Shown here: in pieces, positions 1-6,973 of the stretch
How positions within the stretch are numbered: position 1 is the stretch's first letter
How the letters are laid out: the number at the start of each line of letters is the position of its first letter
NCBI GenBank assembly: GCA_016840025.1
Contig: JAEOTF010000405.1
Span: forward strand, 1-8,043
Direction: 5' to 3'
Source of the DNA: Candidatus Hodarchaeota archaeon
GTDB lineage: Archaea > Asgardarchaeota > Heimdallarchaeia > Hodarchaeales > YT1-039
DNA: 8,043 bases
The notes under the pieces: model-generated
Database searches by the model: none
The model's input: only the letters and a program-made list of their open reading frames with translations
What the model was told of the DNA's origin: nothing
Position numbers and translations under genes: made by a program

Positions 1-2
1 CC

Positions 3-443
3 ATTATTGATCCTGCATCTTCAGTATGCCTAGTATATCAGCAAGGTCTTGATTGTGCTAACGATGGAACTACTGTATATAATGCAAGTGTCTGGTATTA
101 TGATAACGATCCTGATGTCTACGTTCAAATGGAGCTAGGTTTCCAGGGCGGACCATTCGCGGGGGTCAATAATCTGCCTGCAGACAATGATAGTGCGTCA
201 TGGAGACAGTTACATATCAGGTCGGTTTGTGGTACTGGAACTGCGAATTCTGCAGCTCTTAGTATTTATATTTTTGATGCTGGGGGAAATGGTTCGGTTT
301 ATGTGGATGACGCGGAATATCATCAGGAAACCTTCAGTGAATTTCATACTACTACAACTGTGGTTGTTGTAGGAATTCTGTCTATGAGCATTTTAATAGC
401 AATTTTCTTTATGAAAAAAAAACCTGCTGAATTTAAACCGTGA
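3..443 (+). CDS. C-terminal part of a membrane-anchored surface protein (5' end outside window)
   Basis: The frame is open from the left edge and ends with TGA at 441-443; an internal ATG at 129 is not the true start, because the same frame reads on upstream as plausible protein. About 146 codons are visible. The visible ectodomain is rich in Asp, Asn, Ser, Thr, Gly and aromatic residues and ends in a strand-like segment, SVYVDDAEYHQE. That pattern is common at the end of carbohydrate-binding-type beta-sandwich domains. A Thr-rich spacer (HTTTT), one membrane helix (about VVVVGILSMSILIAIFF) and a short basic tail (MKKKPAEFKP) follow, giving a type I topology with the ectodomain outside the cell. 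Two Cys pairs could form disulphides. The N-terminal domains are unseen, so ligand and role are unknown. The gene is certain; the carbohydrate-binding suggestion is weak. Confidence 0.8.
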   Translation: MIDPASSVCLVYQQGLDCANDGTTVYNASVWYYDNDPDVYVQMELGFQGGPFAGVNNLPADNDSASWRQLHIRSVCGTGTANSAALSIYIFDAGGNGSVYVDDAEYHQETFSEFHTTTTVVVVGILSMSILIAIFFMKKKPAEFKP

Positions 444-462
444 TTCTACCTCTAGTTCTCAC

Positions 463-469
463 TTTTTTT
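463..469 (+). terminator. T7 tract, likely archaeal terminator of the surface-protein gene
   Basis: Seven consecutive T residues lie 20 nt after the stop codon of the surface-protein gene, with no strong hairpin in front. Archaeal RNA polymerase commonly terminates on such U-tracts. Position is the only other support. Confidence 0.4.
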
Positions 470-827
470 CAATGTCAGAATCTAAGGAAATTGATCTTAG
501 TTTTCGTCTAAAAGCCTGTAATTAAAGAAAAATCCTGATATATTTCATAGCTTATAAAGGTACATCTATTCAGATTTTTCCATATTAAATTTCATCTCCA
601 CTCCCAGAACCGATAAGAGTTCAATAATAATTAACGTTTTTAATCAAAGAATTAGTCAATAAGAAAGAATTATTTAGGTATTATTTATAATAGTCTTTAG
701 GTCATACACTAATAGAACCTAATGTGAAAATCAATGATGCTCATGTAGCGTCAGTACGGAAATAAATGTATTTGGAATTAGAGAGTAAGGATCAGGTTGA
801 GCGCAAAACGGGAATCTAAGCAATGGA
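470..827. other. AT-rich intergenic region without a gene
   Basis: No reading frame of credible length or composition occurs on either strand; the few ATGs run into stops within about ten codons. Two TATA-like stretches occur on the plus strand, around 551-559 (CTTATAAAG) and 684-691 (TTTATAAT). The region presumably carries the promoter of the longin/Arf/GAF gene. Confidence 0.5.
684..691 (+). promoter_or_regulatory. Candidate TATA box for the longin/Arf/GAF gene
   Basis: TTTATAAT is the same octamer found at a better-placed site before the MFS gene. Here it lies about 140 nt before the GTG start at 828, which implies a leader of more than 100 nt. That is long for an archaeal mRNA, so the assignment is uncertain. 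A weaker AT-rich stretch near 760-772 is the alternative. Confidence 0.25.
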
Positions 828-2267
828 GTGAAAATAGAATTGGCGCGCATTGACCAGGATATATCTGGCGTCTGGATTATGGATGCCAATAGTGGAATCA
901 CTTTAATTGAACAACAATATGTAAAAAGAGGATTAGAAGAGGAAACATTAATTGGTAATTTTTTAAGTGCGATTCTCTCGTTTGGCCAGGTAACACTATC
1001 AGAACAAAAAATTGATAAGATTATATTTAAGGATCAAAAGATTATATATGAAATTTCGAATACTATTGTCTTTGTAGCAATCGCTGCTCGAAACTTCGAA
1101 ACTTATATGGTTAAAAAGATTCTTTCCCATATTCGGGCTAATTTCTACAAAACTTACCCAGCAGTTGCATCAGAAAACTGGCAATTTGACCAAAATGTAA
1201 CAGTTTTTATGCCGTTTAGCTCACAGATCGACTCAATAATTCAACAATATTGTAGCAACGTCCTTTTAATGAATTTAGCAGTTATTGGATTAGAGAATGT
1301 TGGAAAAACCACATTAACGTATTCTTATGCGCAAAAAAGAAAGAATAGGGAATATTTACCGACAAGAGGTATGGATATCGTTAGATTTCGGTATTGGTTT
1401 CGCAATAGAGAGTTCAGTATTTGTTTATGGGATTTAGGAGGACAGGAAGCCTATCGGGAGTTATGGCCAAGATTTGCTTCTGAAGCGACTGGTCTATTGT
1501 ATGTCGTGGATAGCACATCAAAAAGATGGAATGAAGATAAGATCACGTTTAAAGAAATTATTTCCATTTTTGATATCCCTTACGTTGTTATTGCAAACAA
1601 ACAGGACATTCTCGTTAAAGCCAAGGAGCCTGAATTTATTTCTTCTCGTTTGGGAATTTCAGAAGAACTCGTTTTTCCTGCCTCAGCTCTTCTTGATGAA
1701 GGCATTTATTCGCCATTGGAATATATATTAAAACAGATGTCAGAAAGAGAAGAATCACCGGAGGGAATAACTAAGACTGAGATAGCTTCGCCTTATATAA
1801 TTCAACGAATTCACGATCTTGGACTGACTTTTTTAAGAAAAAGAGCTGAAGATAGTAGTGGTGCGCTACAGGAAATAATTGCTGAGTTAAGAAAAACAAT
1901 GGGGTTTGATTTAGTTGTTCTCAATGAGTTGAATCACGTACAAAATACTTTCGAGCCAGTAGTAATAGATGGATACGACGTAGAGGAAATTAGAAGTGAA
2001 ATACCTTCGACACCTTATGGAGAAGGATTAGTGTCGGTGGCATTACAAAGAAGAGAGGTATTAATTCTTGGTGAATCGGGTTTAGAGCCTTCAAAAATAA
2101 AAATTCCCATTTTGGAACAATATCATACTGAAATAGTTGTTCCGCTCTTTATGAGGGATACTGAATGGGGGGCTCTTACACTATTCGCGTCAGAACGTGA
2201 CAGGGGGACAAAGGAACTTGTTAGTCTCGTTGAAAAATTCTGTCAATACTTAGAGCTTGGATTATAA
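828..2267 (+). CDS. Longin-like / Arf-family GTPase / GAF-like fusion protein
   Basis: The 479-residue protein has three parts. Residues 1 to about 115 (ISGVWIMDANSGITLIEQ onward) alternate beta strands and helices like longin or roadblock-type domains. Residues about 148-305 are a complete Ras-superfamily G domain of Arf type: P-loop GLENVGKTT (154-162), switch I PTRGMD with T179, switch II WDLGGQE (201-207) with the Gln normally needed for hydrolysis, NKQD (257-260) for guanine recognition, and the SA motif (286-287). Residues about 325-475 resemble a GAF small-ligand sensor. It probably acts as a cytosolic nucleotide-dependent switch. Because the G domain is internal, it lacks the free N-terminal amphipathic helix with which classical Arf proteins bind membranes. 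GTG at 828 was chosen because an in-frame stop lies at 798-800 and the next ATG (879) would cut into the first domain. The 3' end overlaps the opposing MFS gene by 25 bp. The G domain is certain, longin likely and GAF likely. Confidence 0.93.
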   Translation: MKIELARIDQDISGVWIMDANSGITLIEQQYVKRGLEEETLIGNFLSAILSFGQVTLSEQKIDKIIFKDQKIIYEISNTIVFVAIAARNFETYMVKKILSHIRANFYKTYPAVASENWQFDQNVTVFMPFSSQIDSIIQQYCSNVLLMNLAVIGLENVGKTTLTYSYAQKRKNREYLPTRGMDIVRFRYWFRNREFSICLWDLGGQEAYRELWPRFASEATGLLYVVDSTSKRWNEDKITFKEIISIFDIPYVVIANKQDILVKAKEPEFISSRLGISEELVFPASALLDEGIYSPLEYILKQMSEREESPEGITKTEIASPYIIQRIHDLGLTFLRKRAEDSSGALQEIIAELRKTMGFDLVVLNELNHVQNTFEPVVIDGYDVEEIRSEIPSTPYGEGLVSVALQRREVLILGESGLEPSKIKIPILEQYHTEIVVPLFMRDTEWGALTLFASERDRGTKELVSLVEKFCQYLELGL

Positions 2268-3568
2268 TCTTTAGATACCGAATTCGCTATATTTGTCAAA
2301 TCATCCTGATTACTCTTCATAAATAATAATGTAATAAATCCGCATATAGAAAAGAAACAGGCGAAAATAAATATCAGTAAGTATTCATAGGGATCTATAC
2401 TCTTTAGGAGTCCATCAATGCTAGGTCCTAATGAAAAAACAACACTAGCAACAAGCATAAACCATCCAAATGCACTACCTCTCTGTTTTGAATTTTTAGC
2501 GATAAGACTATTAGATGATGGCCAGAATAAGGCACTAATCACACCAAGTAGAATGTATAATAGAAGCAGTACATAGTATATGTCAATCAGAAAAATTCCT
2601 ACAAGAATCAATGCTTGAAATATTGCACATAAGGAAAGAACAAGTTTTTCACTATATTTATCTCCGAGAAAACCTCCCATCAGCTGGCCTACTACTCCGA
2701 TCAGAGTAGAAAATCCGACAAACAGTGCAGCTTCCGCAATTTGGAAATTTTTTTCTTCAATGAGAAACACAGAAAGAATGAAATTAATCATTCCGCGTGC
2801 AAAAGACATTGTAACAAAAAACATGAAGATAATTAACATAATAGAGCTTATGTTGATTTTTCGATTTATTGTATTGTCATTAGGATTAATATTCTCTTGG
2901 TGATGTGAAGAGGGAGAAGAGTCCAAAATTGGTGATTCATATCGACCAACAATCAGCCAAAATCCTATAGCAATGATAATTAAAGGAATAGACCACAATA
3001 AATAGATTTCATACCAATTAATGTTATCTATTAGAAAATATACTGATAAAGGACCAACTGAAGCCCCAATTGTTCCTCCGATACCGTGTAATGCAAGAAT
3101 TCGATTGTATTTTGATGAATAACCTTTGTTTTTGGGATCTTCATAAGCTGTGGATACCCATGATAAGCCAGGAGGATGATAAAGGGACACCCCTAAGCCC
3201 ATTAATCCTATAGCTATAGCCATTAGGAAGAATGATCTACCACCTAAACCGATAATCATAGCCCCAGATGCACTAAGAATCAAACTCACACTCATCATAG
3301 TGCCGCGTCTATGTCGATCTGATAATATCCCCCAAAGGGGGGATGGGAGTCCTGCTGCAAGTGCACCGATTGTTCCTAACGCACCAAGGCCAATCCATTT
3401 ATACGATTCCATGTTCTGGAATAAATCGTCTCCAACCAAAAGTAATAGAACAGGGTAGATGAAAAACGGGATTTCAACAGCTGCATGGACAATAATCGCG
3501 GATAATAAACTGACTTTCGGCGAAATTGTGTTTCGCGTTGTTTTTTTCACTATTTTAAAGACTTCCAT
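2243..3568 (-). CDS. Major facilitator superfamily transporter
   Basis: The 441-residue protein has about twelve hydrophobic helices in two halves joined by a hydrophilic loop (about 209-240, rich in Ser, His, Asn and Asp), the standard MFS layout and length. The first half carries the signature loop motif A between helices 2 and 3, GILSDRHRRG (80-89). The second half has its degenerate counterpart GGFLGDKYSEK (298-308). A YHPPG segment (130-134) recalls the HP motif of fosmidomycin-resistance-type (Fsr-like) permeases, but this does not establish a substrate. It would act in the cytoplasmic membrane as a secondary transporter, possibly a drug or metabolite exporter. ATG at 3568 is preceded by a TATA-like box at suitable distance, so it is probably transcribed alone. 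Its 3' end runs 25 bp into the end of the GTPase gene on the other strand. Confidence 0.92.
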   Translation of the reverse strand: MEVFKIVKKTTRNTISPKVSLLSAIIVHAAVEIPFFIYPVLLLLVGDDLFQNMESYKWIGLGALGTIGALAAGLPSPLWGILSDRHRRGTMMSVSLILSASGAMIIGLGGRSFFLMAIAIGLMGLGVSLYHPPGLSWVSTAYEDPKNKGYSSKYNRILALHGIGGTIGASVGPLSVYFLIDNINWYEIYLLWSIPLIIIAIGFWLIVGRYESPILDSSPSSHHQENINPNDNTINRKINISSIMLIIFMFFVTMSFARGMINFILSVFLIEEKNFQIAEAALFVGFSTLIGVVGQLMGGFLGDKYSEKLVLSLCAIFQALILVGIFLIDIYYVLLLLYILLGVISALFWPSSNSLIAKNSKQRGSAFGWFMLVASVVFSLGPSIDGLLKSIDPYEYLLIFIFACFFSICGFITLLFMKSNQDDLTNIANSVSKDYNPSSKY

Positions 3569-3605
3569 CGGATTAAAGTGGTTAAGAAAGACCGAAATCT
3601 ATGAA

Positions 3606-3613
3606 ATTATAAA
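3606..3613 (-). promoter_or_regulatory. TATA-like box of the MFS gene
   Basis: Read on the minus strand this is TTTATAAT, centred about 41 nt before the MFS start codon. With a TATA-to-start-site distance of about 26 nt this gives a leader near 15 nt. The M20 gene has the same geometry. Confidence 0.45.
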
Positions 3614-3761
3614 TTCTATTTGAATAGGAATTGTTAATGATACAAACACTTTCTTCTAAGGTTTATTATGCTTGGTAAGGGGTCTCTCTTTATAATAATA
3701 GCTAATTTTAAGTCTAAAGAAACTATTTGCGCTTAATGGAAGGGTGGTCAGCGTACTGAAT

Positions 3762-5198
3762 TCATTCCACTTTTCCAACTTCTGCTAGTTTTGAAAGCAG
3801 CTGTGCAACTGAGATTTCAAAATCCATAATTCCACCAGCACCAGTCGTACTTTCAAGAAAAGCATATTCATTTGGTGAATGAGCCCGGCTACCATGCCCT
3901 AATCCACCTAAAACAAAGGGCATATTGAAGCTTTCTTGAAAAATGTAAAATGGCGCTGATCCACTAAGCATAGGCCATATTTGAAGCTCTTTTCCAGATT
4001 CTCTTAGCACTTCAATTATGGTTTTAACATAAGGATGGGAAGGAGACATTTTTGCCCATTTATAACCTTCTTCCATTTCGAGTTCAGCCTCGGGTTCATG
4101 GTTTCGAATAAAATTCATGATTTTAGTTCGAGTGTCTTCTACTTCCATGTCAGGAACCAAACGAATATCCATGTTTGCAAATGCACTACACGGAAGAATA
4201 GTTTTGGTTCCTTTTTCTTCGGTAAACCCAGCGATAAGGCCATCGATTGTCAAACAGGGCAAAAAAAGTTCTTGTAGGACTTTTTCCTTAGGGATTTCTT
4301 CCCCATTTTCAGTATAAAACTTATGAACGTCTATCATTTCTTTGAATTCGTCCATATCCAGTGTTTTTAACAACGCATCAAGCAACTGTTGATCTTCTTC
4401 TGAAATGGATCGGACTTTCTCATAGACCCCAGGAATTAATATTTTACCATTAGGAACTCGCATCTTGGAAAGAAGGTTAATTAATCTCCATGTGGGAGAA
4501 TCTACATAACTTGCCAAGGAAGAATGGATATGACGGGAACGAGGACCCCCCCAATCTCCACCCCGCATCCGGATTTTAAAATATACTATTCCACGACATC
4601 CTAGATAAATATCAACTCGCCCTTTAACTGTTTCAGAGAAAAAGGGGAAGTAAACTACATCAGCACGTTCTAACTCTTTTGAAAATGATTGCACAAAATC
4701 TGGAAAGTGACGGGAGCCTAATTCTTCTTCTCCCTCAATTGCAAATATTAGATTTACTGGAAGTTCTTTGCCTGCATCAACCAGTGTCTGAAGGGTTTGA
4801 AAGAAAGCCATTGTAGGACCTTTGGTATTTATCACACCACGGGCTACTAACGCGCGCCCCATCCCTTCAAAGTCTTCTACAATTGCTCCATCGAAAGGAG
4901 GAACTATCCACTTTTCTGGTTCTACTGGTTGAACGTCATACATACTATAAAATAGAACTGTTGGTTTTTGAGGATCAGTGATTAATTCACCATACACAAC
5001 AGGCCAACCTTTGGTTGGAACTATTTGGATATTTTCTGCTCCAAGCTTAGCAATGGCATCAGCAGTTGCTTTAGCTGTTTCCTGCATGCCCTCTCCTGTT
5101 GCACTTATTGAAGGAATCCGTAGATATTGCTGAATAGCAGGAAGATGCTGTTTTTCAAAATTTTCTTTGATCTTACTTACCCACAATTCTGTAAACAT
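3762..5198 (-). CDS. M20-family metallopeptidase homologue with degenerate metal site
   Basis: The 478-residue length and motif order match the carnosinase/DapE/ArgE-like M20 family: di-zinc hydrolases of peptides or N-acyl amino acids with a catalytic domain and an inserted dimerisation domain (here about 205-320). The catalytic Asp in YDVQP (D88), catalytic Glu and adjacent ligand Glu in EGEEELGS (E158, E159), the lid-domain His in HIHSS (H225) and the C-terminal ligand His in AHSPNE (H440) are present. Three positions that normally bind metal are changed. The His of the usual GHYDVQP motif is M86, the bridging Asp of the usual DDKG motif is N124 (VINTKGP), and the Asp after the fourth strand is probably F186. 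It may bind one metal, use different chemistry, or be a non-catalytic homologue. It has no signal peptide, so it is cytosolic. ATG at 5198 fits a TATA-like box 42 nt upstream. Family membership is firm; activity is open. Confidence 0.92.
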   Translation of the reverse strand: MFTELWVSKIKENFEKQHLPAIQQYLRIPSISATGEGMQETAKATADAIAKLGAENIQIVPTKGWPVVYGELITDPQKPTVLFYSMYDVQPVEPEKWIVPPFDGAIVEDFEGMGRALVARGVINTKGPTMAFFQTLQTLVDAGKELPVNLIFAIEGEEELGSRHFPDFVQSFSKELERADVVYFPFFSETVKGRVDIYLGCRGIVYFKIRMRGGDWGGPRSRHIHSSLASYVDSPTWRLINLLSKMRVPNGKILIPGVYEKVRSISEEDQQLLDALLKTLDMDEFKEMIDVHKFYTENGEEIPKEKVLQELFLPCLTIDGLIAGFTEEKGTKTILPCSAFANMDIRLVPDMEVEDTRTKIMNFIRNHEPEAELEMEEGYKWAKMSPSHPYVKTIIEVLRESGKELQIWPMLSGSAPFYIFQESFNMPFVLGGLGHGSRAHSPNEYAFLESTTGAGGIMDFEISVAQLLSKLAEVGKVE

Positions 5199-5235
5199 AG
5201 AGTCACACCAATTTTTGGTTCAATGAGCTTTATGA

Positions 5236-5244
5236 TTTATATAA
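5236..5244 (-). promoter_or_regulatory. TATA-like box of the M20 gene
   Basis: The minus strand reads TTATATAAA, centred about 42 nt before the ATG at 5198, a good archaeal TATA match at a distance that gives a short leader. The core is nearly palindromic, so it might also serve rightward transcription. Confidence 0.5.
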
Positions 5245-5328
5245 TTGTCAAATGTGTATTCATATTCAGTTAAATGTAATCTATATGAAGATCAATATTC
5301 TAAAACCTTAACCATCCAAAGCCTCAAC

Positions 5329-5376
5329 AGATCGGGTTTTTGTTTTTTTTTGATTTGTTTCTTGATGCTCCGATCT
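5329..5376 (+). repeat. 7-bp inverted repeat around a T-rich stretch
   Basis: AGATCGG (5329-5335) and CCGATCT (5370-5376) are perfectly complementary. They enclose a T-dominated loop including a near-continuous T run at 5337-5351. On the plus strand the run could end a short rightward transcript; otherwise the structure is of unknown use. It lies just before the structured RNA region. Confidence 0.35.
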
Positions 5377-5386
5377 TTTCCCTTTA

Positions 5387-5896
5387 AGAGGGGAAAGAAC
5401 CCCTCTAAGCTTCCCGTTAGCAGTTCCCAAAAAAGGAGAAAAACTTGGACATTACCAGGGAAAGGGGCGTGGAGATTGCCCCGTGTTCACTTTCACTCCC
5501 TCCTCCAAATGGTTAAAAAGTGCTCTCCCCTTGAAGAAATCAGTACGGAACCACGTTTTGAACCCGCTTGCAACGCCTTTCTCTAGGCAAGAGAGGGGAA
5601 GTGGACGTGTTTGCGAACTCGACGACACGGACAGCAACCGAGATTCCGGTCTTGTTGCGCCCAAAGATAGAGTTAGGTTAGAGGCTTAAAAGCCCACCAA
5701 TACCCAATTTGGTTAAGACCAGAGAACCTATCTGCAAGAAGATTGGACAGATGGAAACATTTGTCATCCCCACGTGCTACATGTGTGTGGGGCGGCCCCC
5801 CGGAACGGGTCTACACTATCGGGGTAAAGTTTGGACCATGGATTAGCCCATATCCAAAATTTGCTCAGATTGGAGTTTCGGTAAGGTCTACCAATC
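5387..5896 (+). ncRNA. Structured non-coding RNA, family not recognised
   Basis: This roughly 510-nt GC-richer stretch has no convincing protein gene but many stems. AGAGGGG/CCCCTCT closes a hairpin at 5387-5406. Three nested stems follow: TTGGA/TCCAA (5445-5449 with 5504-5508), AGGGA/TCCCT (5457-5461 with 5497-5501) and GGGGC/GCCCC (5464-5468 with 5478-5482). GCAAC/GTTGC pairs at 5634-5658. A three-way junction is closed by AGATA..GGTT (5665-5679) with AACCTATCT (5725-5733) and holds hairpins at 5683-5694 and 5696-5713. An 8-bp stem carries a GAAA tetraloop (5746-5765), a 10-bp stem spans 5768-5792, and GATTGG/CCAATC spans 5868-5896. The stems at 5746 and 5768 contain G-U pairs that would be mismatches on the minus strand, so the RNA is read rightward. 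RNase P RNA and SRP RNA were considered, but their signature sequences were not found. The exact ends are estimates. Confidence 0.5.
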
Positions 5897-5899
5897 AGG

Positions 5900-5905
5900 A
5901 AAAAA
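5900..5905 (-). terminator. U6 tract after the kinase-like gene
   Basis: Six A residues on the plus strand give a U6 tract on the minus strand, 8 nt beyond the TAA of the kinase-like gene. This fits simple archaeal U-tract termination and would also limit run-through into the convergent RNA region. Confidence 0.35.
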
Positions 5906-5913
5906 TATTCTTA

Positions 5914-6588
5914 TTAAATGATAATTTCTTTTTCTTTTACAATTTCTTTAAAACTGGTAAATTCAGCCTTATCCATTAGGTTCAGCAATAATAAGTCTAT
6001 ATATTCAAGAATTATGTACCCTGTGCCATCTGGTTCAATCACACGCCAATTAGTTGGTAATAGGTCTATGACAAAGCCCTTCTTCATGATACCTAAATAA
6101 TAATCTTTTAACGCTGATAAAGATACATATTTCTTTTCAGAGAAAGCCCCTCGGAATTTGGTACCCTTAGAATATTCTTGAATGAGAAATGGGAACGTTT
6201 TAGATTTTCCTTCAAATTTTCCAAGCCCATAAACTTCCATTACTTTTACTAATATGTTATCAGAACATACTACACAGAGCTCAGTTTGAGTGATAGATTT
6301 GAATTTCTTGGTCGCTATGCAATGACGTAAAATATCGTTAAAATCTAATTTATATGGCTTTATAACCATTCCATTTAATTGGGGAATATTAAATGCCCAA
6401 ACAAAGGGTGTTGATTGTCCTCCTCTTAATATTCTTCCCCCATTTTTTTCCTTATCGGGGGATATTTTCTTATCTTTTTTAATTATGGATGCAACTGTCT
6501 TAAGATTTTCTATTATTTGGGATTGTATTTCTTTGCTTAAGTTTTTTCCGGATTCAAGGAGAAACAATTTTGTTTTAATAGCCATCAT
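5914..6588 (-). CDS. Small protein of unknown function with protein-kinase-like motifs
   Basis: I do not recognise this 224-residue protein as a named family, but motifs appear in protein-kinase order. ILRGGQSTPFVWAF (53-66) resembles a glycine-rich loop followed by a valine strand. MVIKPYK (74-80) resembles the strand with the ATP-binding lysine (K77). FPFLIQEYSKGTKFRG (132-147) resembles the hinge. VIDLLPTNWRV (173-183) matches the D-x4-N spacing of the catalytic loop (D175, N180). YIILEYIDLL (191-200) sits where the DFG strand belongs, with Glu195 instead of Asp, though D198 is near. The catalytic-loop Lys is L177, and the protein ends soon after, so most of the usual C-lobe is absent. It could be a minimal kinase, a pseudokinase or an unrelated fold. 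Two adjacent ATGs (6588 and 6585) are possible starts. A mobile element begins about 23 nt upstream, so no normal promoter is seen. Confidence 0.65.
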   Translation of the reverse strand: MMAIKTKLFLLESGKNLSKEIQSQIIENLKTVASIIKKDKKISPDKEKNGGRILRGGQSTPFVWAFNIPQLNGMVIKPYKLDFNDILRHCIATKKFKSITQTELCVVCSDNILVKVMEVYGLGKFEGKSKTFPFLIQEYSKGTKFRGAFSEKKYVSLSALKDYYLGIMKKGFVIDLLPTNWRVIEPDGTGYIILEYIDLLLLNLMDKAEFTSFKEIVKEKEIII

Positions 6589-6629
6589 CTAGATTATCCA
6601 TATCTGTTTATGCTAATCGAGCGAGAAAA

Positions 6630-6654
6630 CCCACAGATCGCGTGCGTCTGTGGG
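6630..6654 (+). repeat. Left hairpin of the putative IS200/IS605-type element
   Basis: CCCACAGA (6630-6637), an unpaired T (6638), CGC, a GT loop centre, then GCG and TCTGTGGG (6647-6654). The arms pair perfectly except for the single T. The copy at 6974-7003 has the same arms and a longer loop. Confidence 0.75.
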
Positions 6655-6666
6655 ATGAATCGCCCC

Positions 6667-6973
6667 CTTATCCCTTGGGATAAGACTTGCAGGTTAAGAA
6701 GAAACCTGCCTCCCTGATGGGAGTAGCCCACATCGCCAATGTTACCAAAGGTTTCCCGGACTTGTCAGCAACACTGTTCCTAACCCTGTAGAACTGTTTA
6801 GCCACTGACCGCAGAGTTCAGGGCTTGTGGAGCACTCTGAAGTGCCTATGAGGAATCATAAGGATTCCATTCCAAGGTAACGGAGTCCCGTCAGCCATGA
6901 GCTTTCGAAAAAAGGTTCATGACTGGTGACTGAGGCTAATCAACTGGGCTTGGGGAGGGAAATCCACTCCAAG
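6667..6973 (+). ncRNA. Structured interior of the element, possible RNA
   Basis: Closely packed hairpins fill this GC-richer stretch: CTTATCCC/GGGATAAG (6667-6684), GCAGGTT/AACCTGC (6689-6709), CTCCC-TGAT-GGGAG (6710-6723), GCACT-CTGA-AGTGC (6832-6845), GGAATC/GATTCC (6852-6868), CATGAGCTTT/AAGGTTCATG (6896-6921) and GGGCTTGG/CCAAGCCC (6946-6976, overlapping the right hairpin). A long-range GTTACC (6741-6746) to GGTAAC (6876-6881) pair would enclose the central hairpins. The 6896-6921 stem uses G-U pairs valid only on the plus strand, which suggests a rightward transcript. Guide RNAs of TnpB or IscB nucleases occupy such positions in related elements, but I cannot match this one to a known family. 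Confidence 0.4.

Noticed and set aside
129..443. Complete small membrane protein starting at ATG 129
   Set aside because: The frame is open upstream to the window edge with protein-like composition, so this is the tail of a larger gene.
1474..1731. 85-codon frame inside the GTPase gene
   Set aside because: It is a shifted-frame shadow of the NKQD-containing part of the G domain.
4035..4317. Two plus-strand frames of 66-80 codons
   Set aside because: They lie wholly within the M20 gene on the opposite strand and show no independent coding signs.
5387..5896. RNase P RNA or SRP RNA identity
   Set aside because: The conserved RNase P core (a GGAAA..UCC segment paired with an ACAGAA..GGCUUA-type segment) and the SRP helix 8 GGAAGG..AGCAG pattern were not found on either strand. 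A very divergent member cannot be excluded without a covariance search.
5245..5979. Several open frames of 60-113 codons on both strands in the structured region
   Set aside because: They overlap one another, have low-complexity or Pro/Arg/Ser-rich translations without recognisable motifs, and are explained by a GC-richer RNA region with few stops.
6896..6925. Group II intron domain V (GAGC...GTTC)
   Set aside because: GAGC and GTTC pair here, but the stem-loop is too short, lacks the usual bulge and GNRA loop, and no intron-encoded protein or exon junction is nearby.
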